Shown: positions 1-6,093 of the stretch, piece by piece | Numbering within the stretch: the stretch's first letter is position 1 | Layout of the letters: every line of letters begins with the position of its first letter | Origin: Candidatus Woesearchaeota archaeon | GTDB lineage: Archaea; Nanobdellota; Nanobdellia; Woesearchaeales; UBA12501 | Reading direction: 5' to 3' | Assembly: GCA_026394915.1 (NCBI GenBank) | Contig: JAPLZS010000194.1 | Span: forward strand, 1 to 6,185 | DNA length: 6,185 bases | Notes under the pieces: generated by a model | Database searches by the model: none | What the model was told of the DNA's origin: nothing | The model's input: only the letters and a program-made list of their open reading frames with translations | Made by a program: the position numbers and the translations under genes

Positions 1-1
1 A

Positions 2-31
2 CTGATAATGGGCATGGCAAGCGCGCCGTAA
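2..31 (+). CDS. atpK: C-terminal end of the ATP synthase rotor ring subunit K (partial)
   Basis: Reading from base 2 gives LIMGMASAP followed by TAA, so this is the last nine codons of a gene entering from the left. The short hydrophobic end (Leu-Ile-Met) fits the end of a transmembrane helix. In archaeal A-type ATP synthase operons the gene directly before atpE is normally atpK, the c-type proteolipid that forms the membrane rotor ring and carries the ion-binding carboxylate. The assignment rests mainly on gene order, since nine residues cannot identify a family. The end of subunit I or an unrelated membrane protein are alternatives. Confidence 0.5.
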   Translation: MIMGMASAP

Positions 32-48
32 ATACCTGATGTATTTAC
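28..48 (+). promoter_or_regulatory. Intercistronic hairpin between atpK and atpE
   Basis: GTAAATAC (28-35) and GTATTTAC (41-48) are perfect reverse complements separated by the five bases CTGAT. They form an 8-bp stem that includes the TAA stop of the upstream gene. No U-tract follows, so it does not look like a terminator. It ends 15 bases before the atpE ribosome binding site. A role in mRNA processing or in stabilising the upstream message, which encodes a subunit needed in many copies, is inference. Confidence 0.45.
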
Positions 49-63
49 TGCAGGTCATTATCC

Positions 64-68
64 GAGGT
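64..68 (+). promoter_or_regulatory. Ribosome binding site of atpE
   Basis: GAGGT lies four bases before the ATG at 73 and matches the archaeal 16S anti-Shine-Dalgarno core. It supports that start for atpE. Confidence 0.7.
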
Positions 69-72
69 AAAA

Positions 73-630
73 ATGGGACTAGAAGAACTTAAGAGAGAGA
101 TACTGGAAAAAGCAAGCGCTGAAGCAGGGAGGATAATCAAGGAAGGGGAGAGCGAAGCATGGAAGATAGCGAAGGATACAGACTCCCAGATAAAAGATCT
201 GCGTGATAAGTCAGATGCAGAGACATCCAAGCTCATCGAGAGCATGGAGAGGAAAGAGGTATCCGGAGCTGAGTTCGACGCAAAGAAGGCAAAGCTTGAC
301 AGGAAGAAGGAGATGGTCGAGAAGGCCTTCTCAAACGCAGTAAAAGCATTGTCAGACATGCCTGACAAGAAGAGAGAGCAGTACCTGAAGAAGCTTGTGG
401 AGAAGGCAAAAAAAGAGATTGATGTATCGTTTGTGTACGCCAACAGCGATGACAGGAAGATTGTCGAGAAGATGAGCGGAGTCAAGTACAAACAGGCAGA
501 CATCTCAGGCGGAATCATTGCAGAGAACAAGGATGGAAGCATAAGGGTTGACTATAGCTATGATGAGCTGCTTGACAGCATAAAGAAAGAGAGCATGCAG
601 GAGATAGCAGAAAAGCTGTTCGGCAGATAA
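73..630 (+). CDS. atpE: A-type ATP synthase subunit E (peripheral stalk)
   Basis: This 185-residue protein is the peripheral-stalk subunit that, as a heterodimer with subunit H, holds the catalytic A3B3 head still against the membrane stator. Residues 1 to about 105 are a long, highly charged helix rich in Lys, Glu and Ala with heptad-like spacing, as expected for the coiled-coil arm. Residues from about 106 form the globular C-terminal domain. This domain contains the family-typical stretch GGIIAENKDGSIRVDYSYDE (about 146-165), followed by a terminal helix ending in EIAEKLFGR. Length is normal for the family. A GAGGT ribosome binding site at 64-68 supports the start. The gene sits between atpK and atpC, its standard place. 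Nothing about it looks damaged. The long open frame on the opposite strand (45-542) is a shadow of the helical coding pattern. Confidence 0.93.
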   Translation: MGLEELKREILEKASAEAGRIIKEGESEAWKIAKDTDSQIKDLRDKSDAETSKLIESMERKEVSGAEFDAKKAKLDRKKEMVEKAFSNAVKALSDMPDKKREQYLKKLVEKAKKEIDVSFVYANSDDRKIVEKMSGVKYKQADISGGIIAENKDGSIRVDYSYDELLDSIKKESMQEIAEKLFGR

Positions 631-676
631 ACAATAGGATCATCCACACTAGCAGAAGCAGATAGACAGGAAAAAT

Positions 677-1792
677 ATGAGCGCAACAATGCTTAATGGA
701 GTGTTTGAAAAGAATTCCAGACCAAGGAAGCTTAGACTAGCTCAGGCCCCATACACATACGCAAGGATATCAGTGATGAAAAGCAAGCTGCTGAGGAAAG
801 ATGATTACAACAAGCTGATGAAGATGAAGCTCAACGACATTTTAAAGTTCCTTCAGGAATCAGATTATAGGAAAGAGATAGATGAGATGACAGTCAATTA
901 TTCTGGGATTGAGCTTGTCGAGCTTGCGCTGAACAAGAACCTTGTGAAGACATTCCAGAAGCTCAAGAGGATAGCAGAATATGAAGACCTAAGGCTCATA
1001 ATGGAAAAATACATGGAGATGGCTGATGTATGGAACATAAAGACCATACTGAGAGGGAAGCTCATCGGAGAGAAAGAGGAGAGGATAAAAGACCTCATGA
1101 TGCCCATAGGGAAGTTCAATGAGCGGTTCTTTGATGAGCTGATAAAGAAAGACTCGATTGAAGACATAATAAGATCATTGAAATTCCTTTCAAAAGAGCA
1201 GATAAACGATGCAATGAACATGTTCAGGGACACAAAGAGCCTTTTTGCAATAGAGAACATGCTTGATAATAATTATTACTCAAACTCAGCGATATTCGCA
1301 GAATCAATACCAAGACAGGGAGCCAATTTCATGGAGTTCATAAAGGGAAGTATTGACATCACGAACATAAAGACCCTGCTGAGGCTCAAAAAAGAGAACA
1401 TGGACAAAGAGGACATTGAGGGTTTCCTGATAATGAACGGAGCAAGGATACACAAGAGCATGCTATCCAGGCTTGCAAGGGCAGAGAGCCTTGATTCACT
1501 GATTGCAATGCTCCAGAAGATCGACACAGGATATGGAAGATCATTCAGGGAGATCTATGATTCATATGACAGGCCAAAGAAAGACATAACAAGGATAGAA
1601 TTGAAACTCAATAAGTTCCTGCTTGACAGGGCGATACTTCTCCTTCACATGCATCCATTGTCAATAGATGTGATACTTGGATATATGTTCGCAAAAGATA
1701 TAGAGATAAAGAATTTGAGGACAATAATCAAAGGAAGGCAGCTCGGGCTCAAGGATGAGTTCATAGAGAGCGAACTTGTGATAAGCGGATGA
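677..1792 (+). CDS. atpC: A-type ATP synthase subunit C (central stalk, V-type d/AC39 family)
   Basis: This 371-residue protein belongs to the AC39/subunit d family. It is the funnel-shaped adaptor that sits on the K ring and connects it to the D/F shaft. The sequence is almost entirely helical and charged. The family hallmark YARISVMKSKLL lies at about residues 28-39. Repeated three-helix-like units follow, with motifs such as WNIKTILRGKL (about 118-128) and DITNIKTLLRLKKENM (about 227-242), typical of the internally repeated AC39 fold. The ATG at 677 is preferred because AGGA lies at 668-671, five bases upstream. An in-frame ATG at 689 has no such site. The roughly 25 residues before the hallmark are somewhat longer than usual. 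Forty-six bases separate it from atpE, and 13 bases separate it from atpF. Confidence 0.93.
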   Translation: MSATMLNGVFEKNSRPRKLRLAQAPYTYARISVMKSKLLRKDDYNKLMKMKLNDILKFLQESDYRKEIDEMTVNYSGIELVELALNKNLVKTFQKLKRIAEYEDLRLIMEKYMEMADVWNIKTILRGKLIGEKEERIKDLMMPIGKFNERFFDELIKKDSIEDIIRSLKFLSKEQINDAMNMFRDTKSLFAIENMLDNNYYSNSAIFAESIPRQGANFMEFIKGSIDITNIKTLLRLKKENMDKEDIEGFLIMNGARIHKSMLSRLARAESLDSLIAMLQKIDTGYGRSFREIYDSYDRPKKDITRIELKLNKFLLDRAILLLHMHPLSIDVILGYMFAKDIEIKNLRTIIKGRQLGLKDEFIESELVISG

Positions 1793-1795
1793 GGT
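1791..1795 (+). promoter_or_regulatory. Ribosome binding site of atpF overlapping the atpC stop codon
   Basis: GAGGT begins inside the atpC stop codon (TGAGGT, 1790-1795) and lies ten bases before the atpF ATG. The overlap of stop and binding site suggests that atpF translation follows on from atpC. Confidence 0.55.
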
Positions 1796-1805
1796 AACAA
1801 AGAAA

Positions 1806-2117
1806 ATGGACATTGCAGTCATTGGGCCGTCTGAATTCACTCTTGGATTCAGGCTATCTGGAATCAATAAGGTGATTGAGGCATCTGGGAACCAGGAGAA
1901 GATAGACAAGCTGTTCTATGATGCAATGGCAGATGAGAATCTCGGCATAATCATAACAGACAACACCACAATGGATGCAATGAGCGAGAGGATAAGGGAG
2001 AGGGCAGAGGCGTCTGTGAAGCCCGTTGTGATAATTGTCTCAACAGAGTCTACTGCACAGGAGACACTAAGGAAGATGATCATAAAATCAATAGGCGTTG
2101 ATTTATGGAAGAACTGA
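1806..2117 (+). CDS. atpF: A-type ATP synthase subunit F (central stalk)
   Basis: This 103-residue protein is the small central-stalk subunit that pairs with subunit D in the rotating shaft and influences ATP hydrolysis. It opens with MDIAVIGPSEFTLGFRLSGI, the family's characteristic first strand and loop (IAVIG...F.LGFRL.G). A second strand, GIIITDN, lies at about residues 47-53. The hydrophobic strand PVVIIVS (about 73-79) and the C-terminal helix ending IKSIGVDLWKN complete the Rossmann-like alpha/beta fold. Length is normal (about 100 residues). It lies between atpC and atpA, its standard position, 13 bases after atpC and 50 bases before atpA. Confidence 0.93.
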   Translation: MDIAVIGPSEFTLGFRLSGINKVIEASGNQEKIDKLFYDAMADENLGIIITDNTTMDAMSERIRERAEASVKPVVIIVSTESTAQETLRKMIIKSIGVDLWKN

Positions 2118-2156
2118 ACAAGAACAAGAAGAGATTGAAAATCGTAATAAGGCACT

Positions 2157-2164
2157 AAGGTGAT
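2157..2164 (+). promoter_or_regulatory. Ribosome binding site of atpA
   Basis: AAGGTGAT lies three bases before the ATG at 2168. It is a strong archaeal Shine-Dalgarno sequence and fixes the atpA start. Confidence 0.7.
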
Positions 2165-2167
2165 ATA

Positions 2168-3088
2168 ATGAAAGAAAACAAATCAGGAGAAAAGGACAAG
2201 GGAGTATTATACAGGATTGCAGGTCCGGTTGTTGTTGCAAAAGGGCTTAAGGCAAGGATGTATGATGTTGTAAGGGTGGGAAAAGAGAAGCTCATGGGCG
2301 AAGTCATCCAGATAACAGATGATCAGACAGTCATACAGGTCTATGAAGACACTTCAGGCATCAGGCCAGGAGAAGAGGTGATCAATACCGGGATGCCTCT
2401 CTCTGTTGAGCTTGGTCCTGGTCTTTTGACCAGCATCTATGATGGAATCCAGAGGCCATTGCCTGTTCTCAAAGAACAGATGGGTGATTTCATCAAGAGA
2501 GGAGTTGATGCTCCTGGGCTTGACCACAAGAAGAAGTGGGACTTCAAGGCTCTGATGAAAAAAGGAGACAATGCAAAGCCAGGAGATGTTCTTGGAGAGG
2601 TAGAAGAGACTCCAGGCATAAGGCATAAGATAATGGTTCCACCTGGAACATCAGGAAAATTGACAGAGATAAGCTCTGGAAAATTCACAGTTCTTGAGAC
2701 CGTCGCTGTAATCGATGGAAATGATATATCTATGATGCAGAAGTGGCCTGTGAGGAATCCAAGGCCAAATGCAAAGAAGCTTGCGCCAGAAATTCCTCTT
2801 ATCACAGGACAGAGGATATTTGATGTATTATTCCCATTGGCAAAAGGAGGCACAGCAGCTATTCCTGGGCCGTTTGGAGCAGGAAAGACAGTTTCGCAGC
2901 AGCAGCTTGCTGACAGAATTCCCTCATCTTACAGATCCAAAGACAGGAAGGCCATTGATGAACAGGACAGTCCTTATCGCAAACACATCAAACATGCCTG
3001 TTGCAGCAAGAGAGGCTTCTGTGTACACAGGAATCACAATAGCAGAATATTTCAGGGACATGGGCTATTCAGTCGCTCTCATGGCTGA
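2168..3088 (+). CDS. atpA: AtpA fragment 1: N-terminal barrel, bulge domain and P-loop
   Basis: As written, translation from the atpA start gives 306 residues. Residues 1-249 are genuine subunit [21 protein letters not shown] (about 16-35) begins the beta-barrel. The bulge region follows (about 110-190, with MVPPGTSGK), then [20 protein letters not shown] leading into the P-loop, and QQQLAD. The last 57 residues (250-306), rich in Ser, Arg, His and Cys, are an out-of-frame reading of the next segment and end at TGA 3086-3088. The product would lack the catalytic glutamate and the whole C-terminal domain. Confidence 0.7.
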   Translation: MKENKSGEKDKGVLYRIAGPVVVAKGLKARMYDVVRVGKEKLMGEVIQITDDQTVIQVYEDTSGIRPGEEVINTGMPLSVELGPGLLTSIYDGIQRPLPVLKEQMGDFIKRGVDAPGLDHKKKWDFKALMKKGDNAKPGDVLGEVEETPGIRHKIMVPPGTSGKLTEISSGKFTVLETVAVIDGNDISMMQKWPVRNPRPNAKKLAPEIPLITGQRIFDVLFPLAKGGTAAIPGPFGAGKTVSQQQLADRIPSSYRSKDRKAIDEQDSPYRKHIKHACCSKRGFCVHRNHNSRIFQGHGLFSRSHG

Positions 3089-3230
3089 CTCAACATCAAG
3101 ATGGGCAGAGGCAATGAGGGAGATCTCATCAAGGCTTGAAGAGATGCCAGGAGAGGAAGGTTATCCAGCTTATTTATCTACCAAACTTGCTGAGTTTTAT
3201 GAAAGAGCAGGAAGGATAATCCCCCATTAG
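2910..3230 (+). pseudogene. atpA: AtpA fragment 2: central nucleotide-binding segment, out of frame
   Basis: In the frame starting at 2910 the reading is [18 protein letters not shown], then [60 protein letters not shown] and [10 protein letters not shown]. These are all highly conserved core motifs of subunit A. The frame runs into TAG at 3228-3230 after the C-run. It is open back to an ATG at 2769, but the part before 2910 is a shadow of fragment 1 and not a real N-terminus, so independent translation is unlikely. Confidence 0.75.
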
Positions 3231-3862
3231 GAACATCAAGAGGAAAAGAAGAAGGCTCTGTCACAATAATCGGAGCAGTGAGCCCCCCTGGAGGAGATTT
3301 CTCTGAACCAGTGACGCAGGGTACTTTAAGGGTTACTAAGACATTCTGGGCTCTTGACGCTAAATTAGCTCAGAGAAGGCATTTCCCTTCTATAAACTGG
3401 CTTACATCATACAGCTTGTATCTTGACACACTTGAGCCATGGTATGCAAAGAATGTTGCATCAGACTGGAGACAGCTGATTGACAGATGCATGGCAATAC
3501 TTCAGGAAGAGGACAAGCTCATGGAGATTGTCCAGCTTGTAGGTTCAGATGCGCTGCCTGAGAAAGAGCAGCTGACTCTTGAGGTTGCAAGGATGATAAG
3601 GGAGTTCTTGCTCCAGCAGAACGCTTATCATGACATTGACACTTACTGCAGCCTGCAGAAGAGCCATATGCTCATGAAGACAATACTTCATTTCTCTGAC
3701 CTTGCGACAAACGCTCTTCAGAGAGGAGCAAGGATGAAGGACATCCTGCAGATAAAGTCAAAGGACAAGATCGCAGATGCAAAGTTCACAAAGGACCATG
3801 AGAAACTGCTGAATGATCTGCAGAAGCAGATGAATGCAGAATTTGACAGGGTGATAAAATGA
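3227..3862 (+). pseudogene. atpA: AtpA fragment 3: end of the catalytic domain and C-terminal helical domain
   Basis: The reading resumes at [18 protein letters not shown], then PPGGDFSEPVTQGTLRVTKT, RRHFPSINWLTSYSLYLDTL, the helical region LTLEVARMIREFLLQQNAYH and a final helix ending EFDRVIK. This matches the normal C-terminus of subunit A. A GTG at 3278 could formally start a 194-residue product, but homology extends upstream of it, so it is not a natural start. The TGA at 3860-3862 overlaps the atpB ATG. Confidence 0.78.
3850..3855 (+). promoter_or_regulatory. Ribosome binding site of atpB inside the atpA end
   Basis: GGTGAT lies three bases before the ATG at 3859, within the last atpA codons. 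Together with the ATGA stop/start overlap (3859-3862), it indicates translational coupling of atpA and atpB. Coupling of this kind would favour equal amounts of the two head subunits. Confidence 0.65.
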
Positions 3863-5361
3863 AGGAATACAGGACAATAAAAAGGATTGCAGGCCCGCTG
3901 ATATTTGTTGAAAAGACAGAGCCGATAGGATATGCTGATCTTGTGAAGATAGCAATGCCTGACGGATCCACGAAGAACGGACAGGTGCTTGATACCTCTG
4001 ATGACATTGTTGTTGTTCAGGTGTTCGAGGGAACAAGAGGTATAAACAAGGCAGCAGGAGTGAAGTTCCTTGGCGAGACGCTTAAGCTGGCTGTTTCTGA
4101 AGACATGCTTGGTAGGATACTGAGCGGAGCAGGAAGACCTATTGACGGCGGACCTGAAGTGATACCTGAGAAGAAGATGGATATCATGGGTGCTGCAATA
4201 AATCCATATGCAAGAGGACCTCCATCTGACTTTATCCAGACAGGGATTTCTACCATTGATGCGATGAATACGCTTGTAAGAGGGCAGAAGCTGCCTATTT
4301 TCTCAGGTGCAGGATTGCCTCACAATGAGATTGCTTTGCAGATCGCAAGGCAGGCAAAGGTTTTGAGTCAGGAAAGCCAGGCAAAAGGCGGATCTAAGTT
4401 CGTTGTCATTTTCGGAGCAATGGGAATCACAAATGAGGAAGCGCAGTACTTCATAAAAGATTTTGAGGAGACAGGAGCTCTTGAGAGAAGCGTAGTGTTC
4501 TTGAACTTAGCAGATGATCCAGCTGTTGAAAGATTGGTTACACCAAAGATGGCTTTGACTGCAGCAGAATACTTTGCTTATGAAAAGGATATGCATGTTC
4601 TGGTGATATTGACTGATATGACCAACTATTGCGAGTCATTGAGGGAGATTGGAGCAGCAAGAGAGGAGATCCCCGGAAGAAGGGGTTATCCTGGCTACAT
4701 GTATACTGACCTTGCTAACATCTATGAGAGAGCAGGAATGATCAAAGGAAGGAAAGGATCAATAACACAGTTTCCTATCTTGACAATGATTGGCGATGAT
4801 ATCACACATCCGATTCCAGATTTGACAGGTTACATTACAGAAGGACAGATTGTTCTTTCAAGGGAACTGCACAGGAAAAATATCTATCCACCGATAGATG
4901 TCTTGCCATCTTTATCTAGACTGATGAACTTAGGAATAGGCCCTGGAAAGACAAGAGAAGACCATAAACAAGTTTCTGACCAGATGTATGCAAACTATGC
5001 AGAAGGAAGGGATCTTAGAGGATTAGTTGCTATTGTCGGTGAAGAGGCTCTCTCTGAAAGGGACAGAAGATTGCTTAAGTTCGCAGAGGCATTTGAGGAC
5101 AAGTTCGTAAGGCAGGGGAAAAGAGAGGACAGGACTATCCAGAGAACATTGCAGATCGGATGGGACCTGATGAAATCAATGCCTGCAGCAGAACTGTCAA
5201 GGATAAGCCCTGCAATCAAGGAGAAATATTTTGGCAAGGAAGCTTCTGAGATAAAAGAAGAGAAGAAAGAAGCAAAAGCAGAGCAGAAAGCTGATAAGAA
5301 AGAAGTTCAAGAGAAAAAGGCTGTGAAGAAAGCAAAGCCTAAGAAGAAATCAAAGAGATGA
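3859..5361 (+). CDS. atpB: A-type ATP synthase regulatory subunit B
   Basis: This is the non-catalytic partner of subunit A in the A3B3 head. It is 500 residues, against about 460 usually. The N-terminal barrel starts with [20 protein letters not shown] (about 7-26). In place of a Walker A P-loop it has SGAGLPHNE (149-157), the signature of B subunits. Further conserved stretches are [17 protein letters not shown] (182-198), [20 protein letters not shown] (253-272) and [14 protein letters not shown] (350-363). R354 in the last of these is the likely arginine finger reaching the A-subunit site. The C-terminal helical domain runs to about residue 458. Beyond it lies a tail of about 40 residues made almost only of Lys, Glu, Ala and Gln and ending in KKKSKR, which is outside the family fold. 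Unlike atpA, the gene shows no frame damage. Confidence 0.96.
   Translation: MKEYRTIKRIAGPLIFVEKTEPIGYADLVKIAMPDGSTKNGQVLDTSDDIVVVQVFEGTRGINKAAGVKFLGETLKLAVSEDMLGRILSGAGRPIDGGPEVIPEKKMDIMGAAINPYARGPPSDFIQTGISTIDAMNTLVRGQKLPIFSGAGLPHNEIALQIARQAKVLSQESQAKGGSKFVVIFGAMGITNEEAQYFIKDFEETGALERSVVFLNLADDPAVERLVTPKMALTAAEYFAYEKDMHVLVILTDMTNYCESLREIGAAREEIPGRRGYPGYMYTDLANIYERAGMIKGRKGSITQFPILTMIGDDITHPIPDLTGYITEGQIVLSRELHRKNIYPPIDVLPSLSRLMNLGIGPGKTREDHKQVSDQMYANYAEGRDLRGLVAIVGEEALSERDRRLLKFAEAFEDKFVRQGKREDRTIQRTLQIGWDLMKSMPAAELSRISPAIKEKYFGKEASEIKEEKKEAKAEQKADKKEVQEKKAVKKAKPKKKSKR
5355..5361 (+). promoter_or_regulatory. Possible ribosome binding site of the carbonic-anhydrase-like gene
   Basis: GAGATGA matches the consensus GAGGTGA at six of seven bases and lies four bases before the ATG at 5366. 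It overlaps the last atpB codon and stop. The tight join suggests that the downstream gene is translated as part of the atp message. Confidence 0.4.
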
Positions 5362-5365
5362 GATC

Positions 5366-6091
5366 ATGGCTGATAAACTTATAGGGATTATACAGAATGA
5401 GTTCGGCCCTGAGTACAAGGTAGTCTCTTTTGAATCTTTCGGAAAAGAGAAAGTAAAGGAGATGAAGAAAGCAGGAGTCAATGCAGACAATACGCTTGTT
5501 GTAAGCTGTGTCTGCAGGGATGACATACTGCACAGGGGAAATCACCTGACAGAGTATTTTGACAGGAAAAAATATGGGGTTTTCTATATCGGCGGCCTGA
5601 TGGGATTCCCGACAGGAGGAGTTACCGGGCTGATTGCAGCAAGCCACCATGTGCCAGAAGGGAAGAACAGGCATCTCCTGATAGTCTATGGGCCCCATAT
5701 CGGTGTCAGTTCTCAGGGAGAGTTCGGCAAGGTAAAACGAAGAGGGCATTATGAGGACACTTCAGACTGCGGAGCGCTTATGGGGTTTTTGAAGACTTTT
5801 CAGCATGATGCAAAGCCAGGCAGGATCTACATGCCTCCGAAAGACCAGCTGGATCTAGAGAATTGTTCTCTGCAGGCCAAATTCATACCTCACATGAGGG
5901 ATGTGATTGGTTCTGCAAATTCTGTTGTTTCACTCACTAAATTGGCCTATGACCTGATTGAGGATGATATCTTCAGGATAGTCGAGAGAGCAAGAGGAGA
6001 GATGCATGACATGAAGATCATGGAGCTTGGCGCAATATTCGTCAATGGGCCTGATGGAAAGGATTATCTGTGCATAAAGCACAAGGAATAG
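5366..6091 (+). CDS. LCIB/LCIC-like beta-type carbonic anhydrase family protein
   Basis: This 241-residue protein has no signal peptide or membrane segment, so it is probably cytoplasmic. The central part (about 43-142) resembles the LCIB/LCIC (limiting-CO2-inducible) proteins, a branch of the beta-carbonic anhydrase fold. Visible features are SCVCRDDILHR (47-57), with Cys48/Cys50, Asp52 and Arg57 as candidates for a zinc-ligand Cys and Asp-Arg pair. The glycine-rich GGLMGFPTGGVTGLIAASHH (76-95) supplies candidate His94/His95. YGPHIGVSSQGEFGKVKRRG (108-127) follows, then DCGA (134-137) with candidate zinc ligand Cys135. If active, it would interconvert CO2 and bicarbonate plus a proton. Some relatives, including the Chlamydomonas proteins, are reported inactive in vitro. 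It starts five bases after atpB and ends two bases before atpD, a place normally empty in this operon. Recognition is by motif memory only, so a non-enzymatic CO2/bicarbonate-binding role is possible. Confidence 0.7.
   Translation: MADKLIGIIQNEFGPEYKVVSFESFGKEKVKEMKKAGVNADNTLVVSCVCRDDILHRGNHLTEYFDRKKYGVFYIGGLMGFPTGGVTGLIAASHHVPEGKNRHLLIVYGPHIGVSSQGEFGKVKRRGHYEDTSDCGALMGFLKTFQHDAKPGRIYMPPKDQLDLENCSLQAKFIPHMRDVIGSANSVVSLTKLAYDLIEDDIFRIVERARGEMHDMKIMELGAIFVNGPDGKDYLCIKHKE
6084..6087 (+). promoter_or_regulatory. Ribosome binding site of atpD
   Basis: AGGA lies six bases before the ATG at 6094, within the last codons of the preceding gene. It is short but correctly spaced. Confidence 0.4.
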
Positions 6092-6093
6092 GC

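Larger units (their letters stand above)
2168..3862 (+). pseudogene. atpA: A-type ATP synthase catalytic subunit A, disrupted by a ~71-bp deletion and a second frameshift
   Basis: Subunit A is the nucleotide-hydrolysing or -synthesising subunit of the A3B3 head. The gene is recognisable end to end but needs three reading segments. Segment 1 (2168-2914) holds the N-terminal barrel, the bulge domain specific to A subunits and the P-loop GPFGAGKT at residues 234-241. Segment 2 (about 2910-3221) resumes at [14 protein letters not shown] and holds [14 protein letters not shown] and [11 protein letters not shown]. Segment 3 (about 3227-3862) holds [40 protein letters not shown] and the C-terminal helical domain. 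From my memory of the family, about 25 residues separate QLA from EFP, whereas only four bases do here. This implies 71 bp missing, including the GERGNE catalytic-glutamate motif. A second shift in the C-run at 3221-3225 returns to the first frame. The restored protein would be about 587 residues, normal for the family. The cause may be mutation or an assembly error. Confidence 0.88.

Noticed and set aside
45..542. 165-codon open frame on the - strand opposite atpE
   Set aside because: It is rich in Ser, Phe and Leu, as expected when a Lys/Glu-rich helical gene is read backwards, and it lies wholly over a confident subunit E gene.
631..676. Possible promoter or small RNA in the 46-base gap between atpE and atpC
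   Set aside because: No TATA/BRE-like element, stable hairpin or open frame is visible. It appears to be a plain intercistronic spacer.
2105..2158. 17-codon ORF starting inside the atpF end (MEELNKNKKRLKIVIRH)
   Set aside because: It overlaps atpF, has no clear ribosome binding site and has no recognisable family. The 50-base gap before atpA is better read as a short untranslated spacer with the atpA binding site.
2437..2853. 138-codon open frame on the - strand opposite atpA, and similar ones over atpC, atpB and the carbonic-anhydrase-like gene
   Set aside because: All lie over well-recognised + strand genes, resemble no family I recognise and have no upstream context. They are antisense shadows.
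2914..3221. Intein or intron in atpA as the cause of the frame breaks
   Set aside because: Inteins occur in the P-loop region of some archaeal A subunits, but here sequence is missing rather than inserted, and no intein or intron motifs are present.
2916..3230. Programmed ribosomal frameshifting in atpA
   Set aside because: Frameshifting could not supply the missing ~23 residues with the catalytic glutamate. Two separate events would be needed, and no slippery site with a following pseudoknot is evident.
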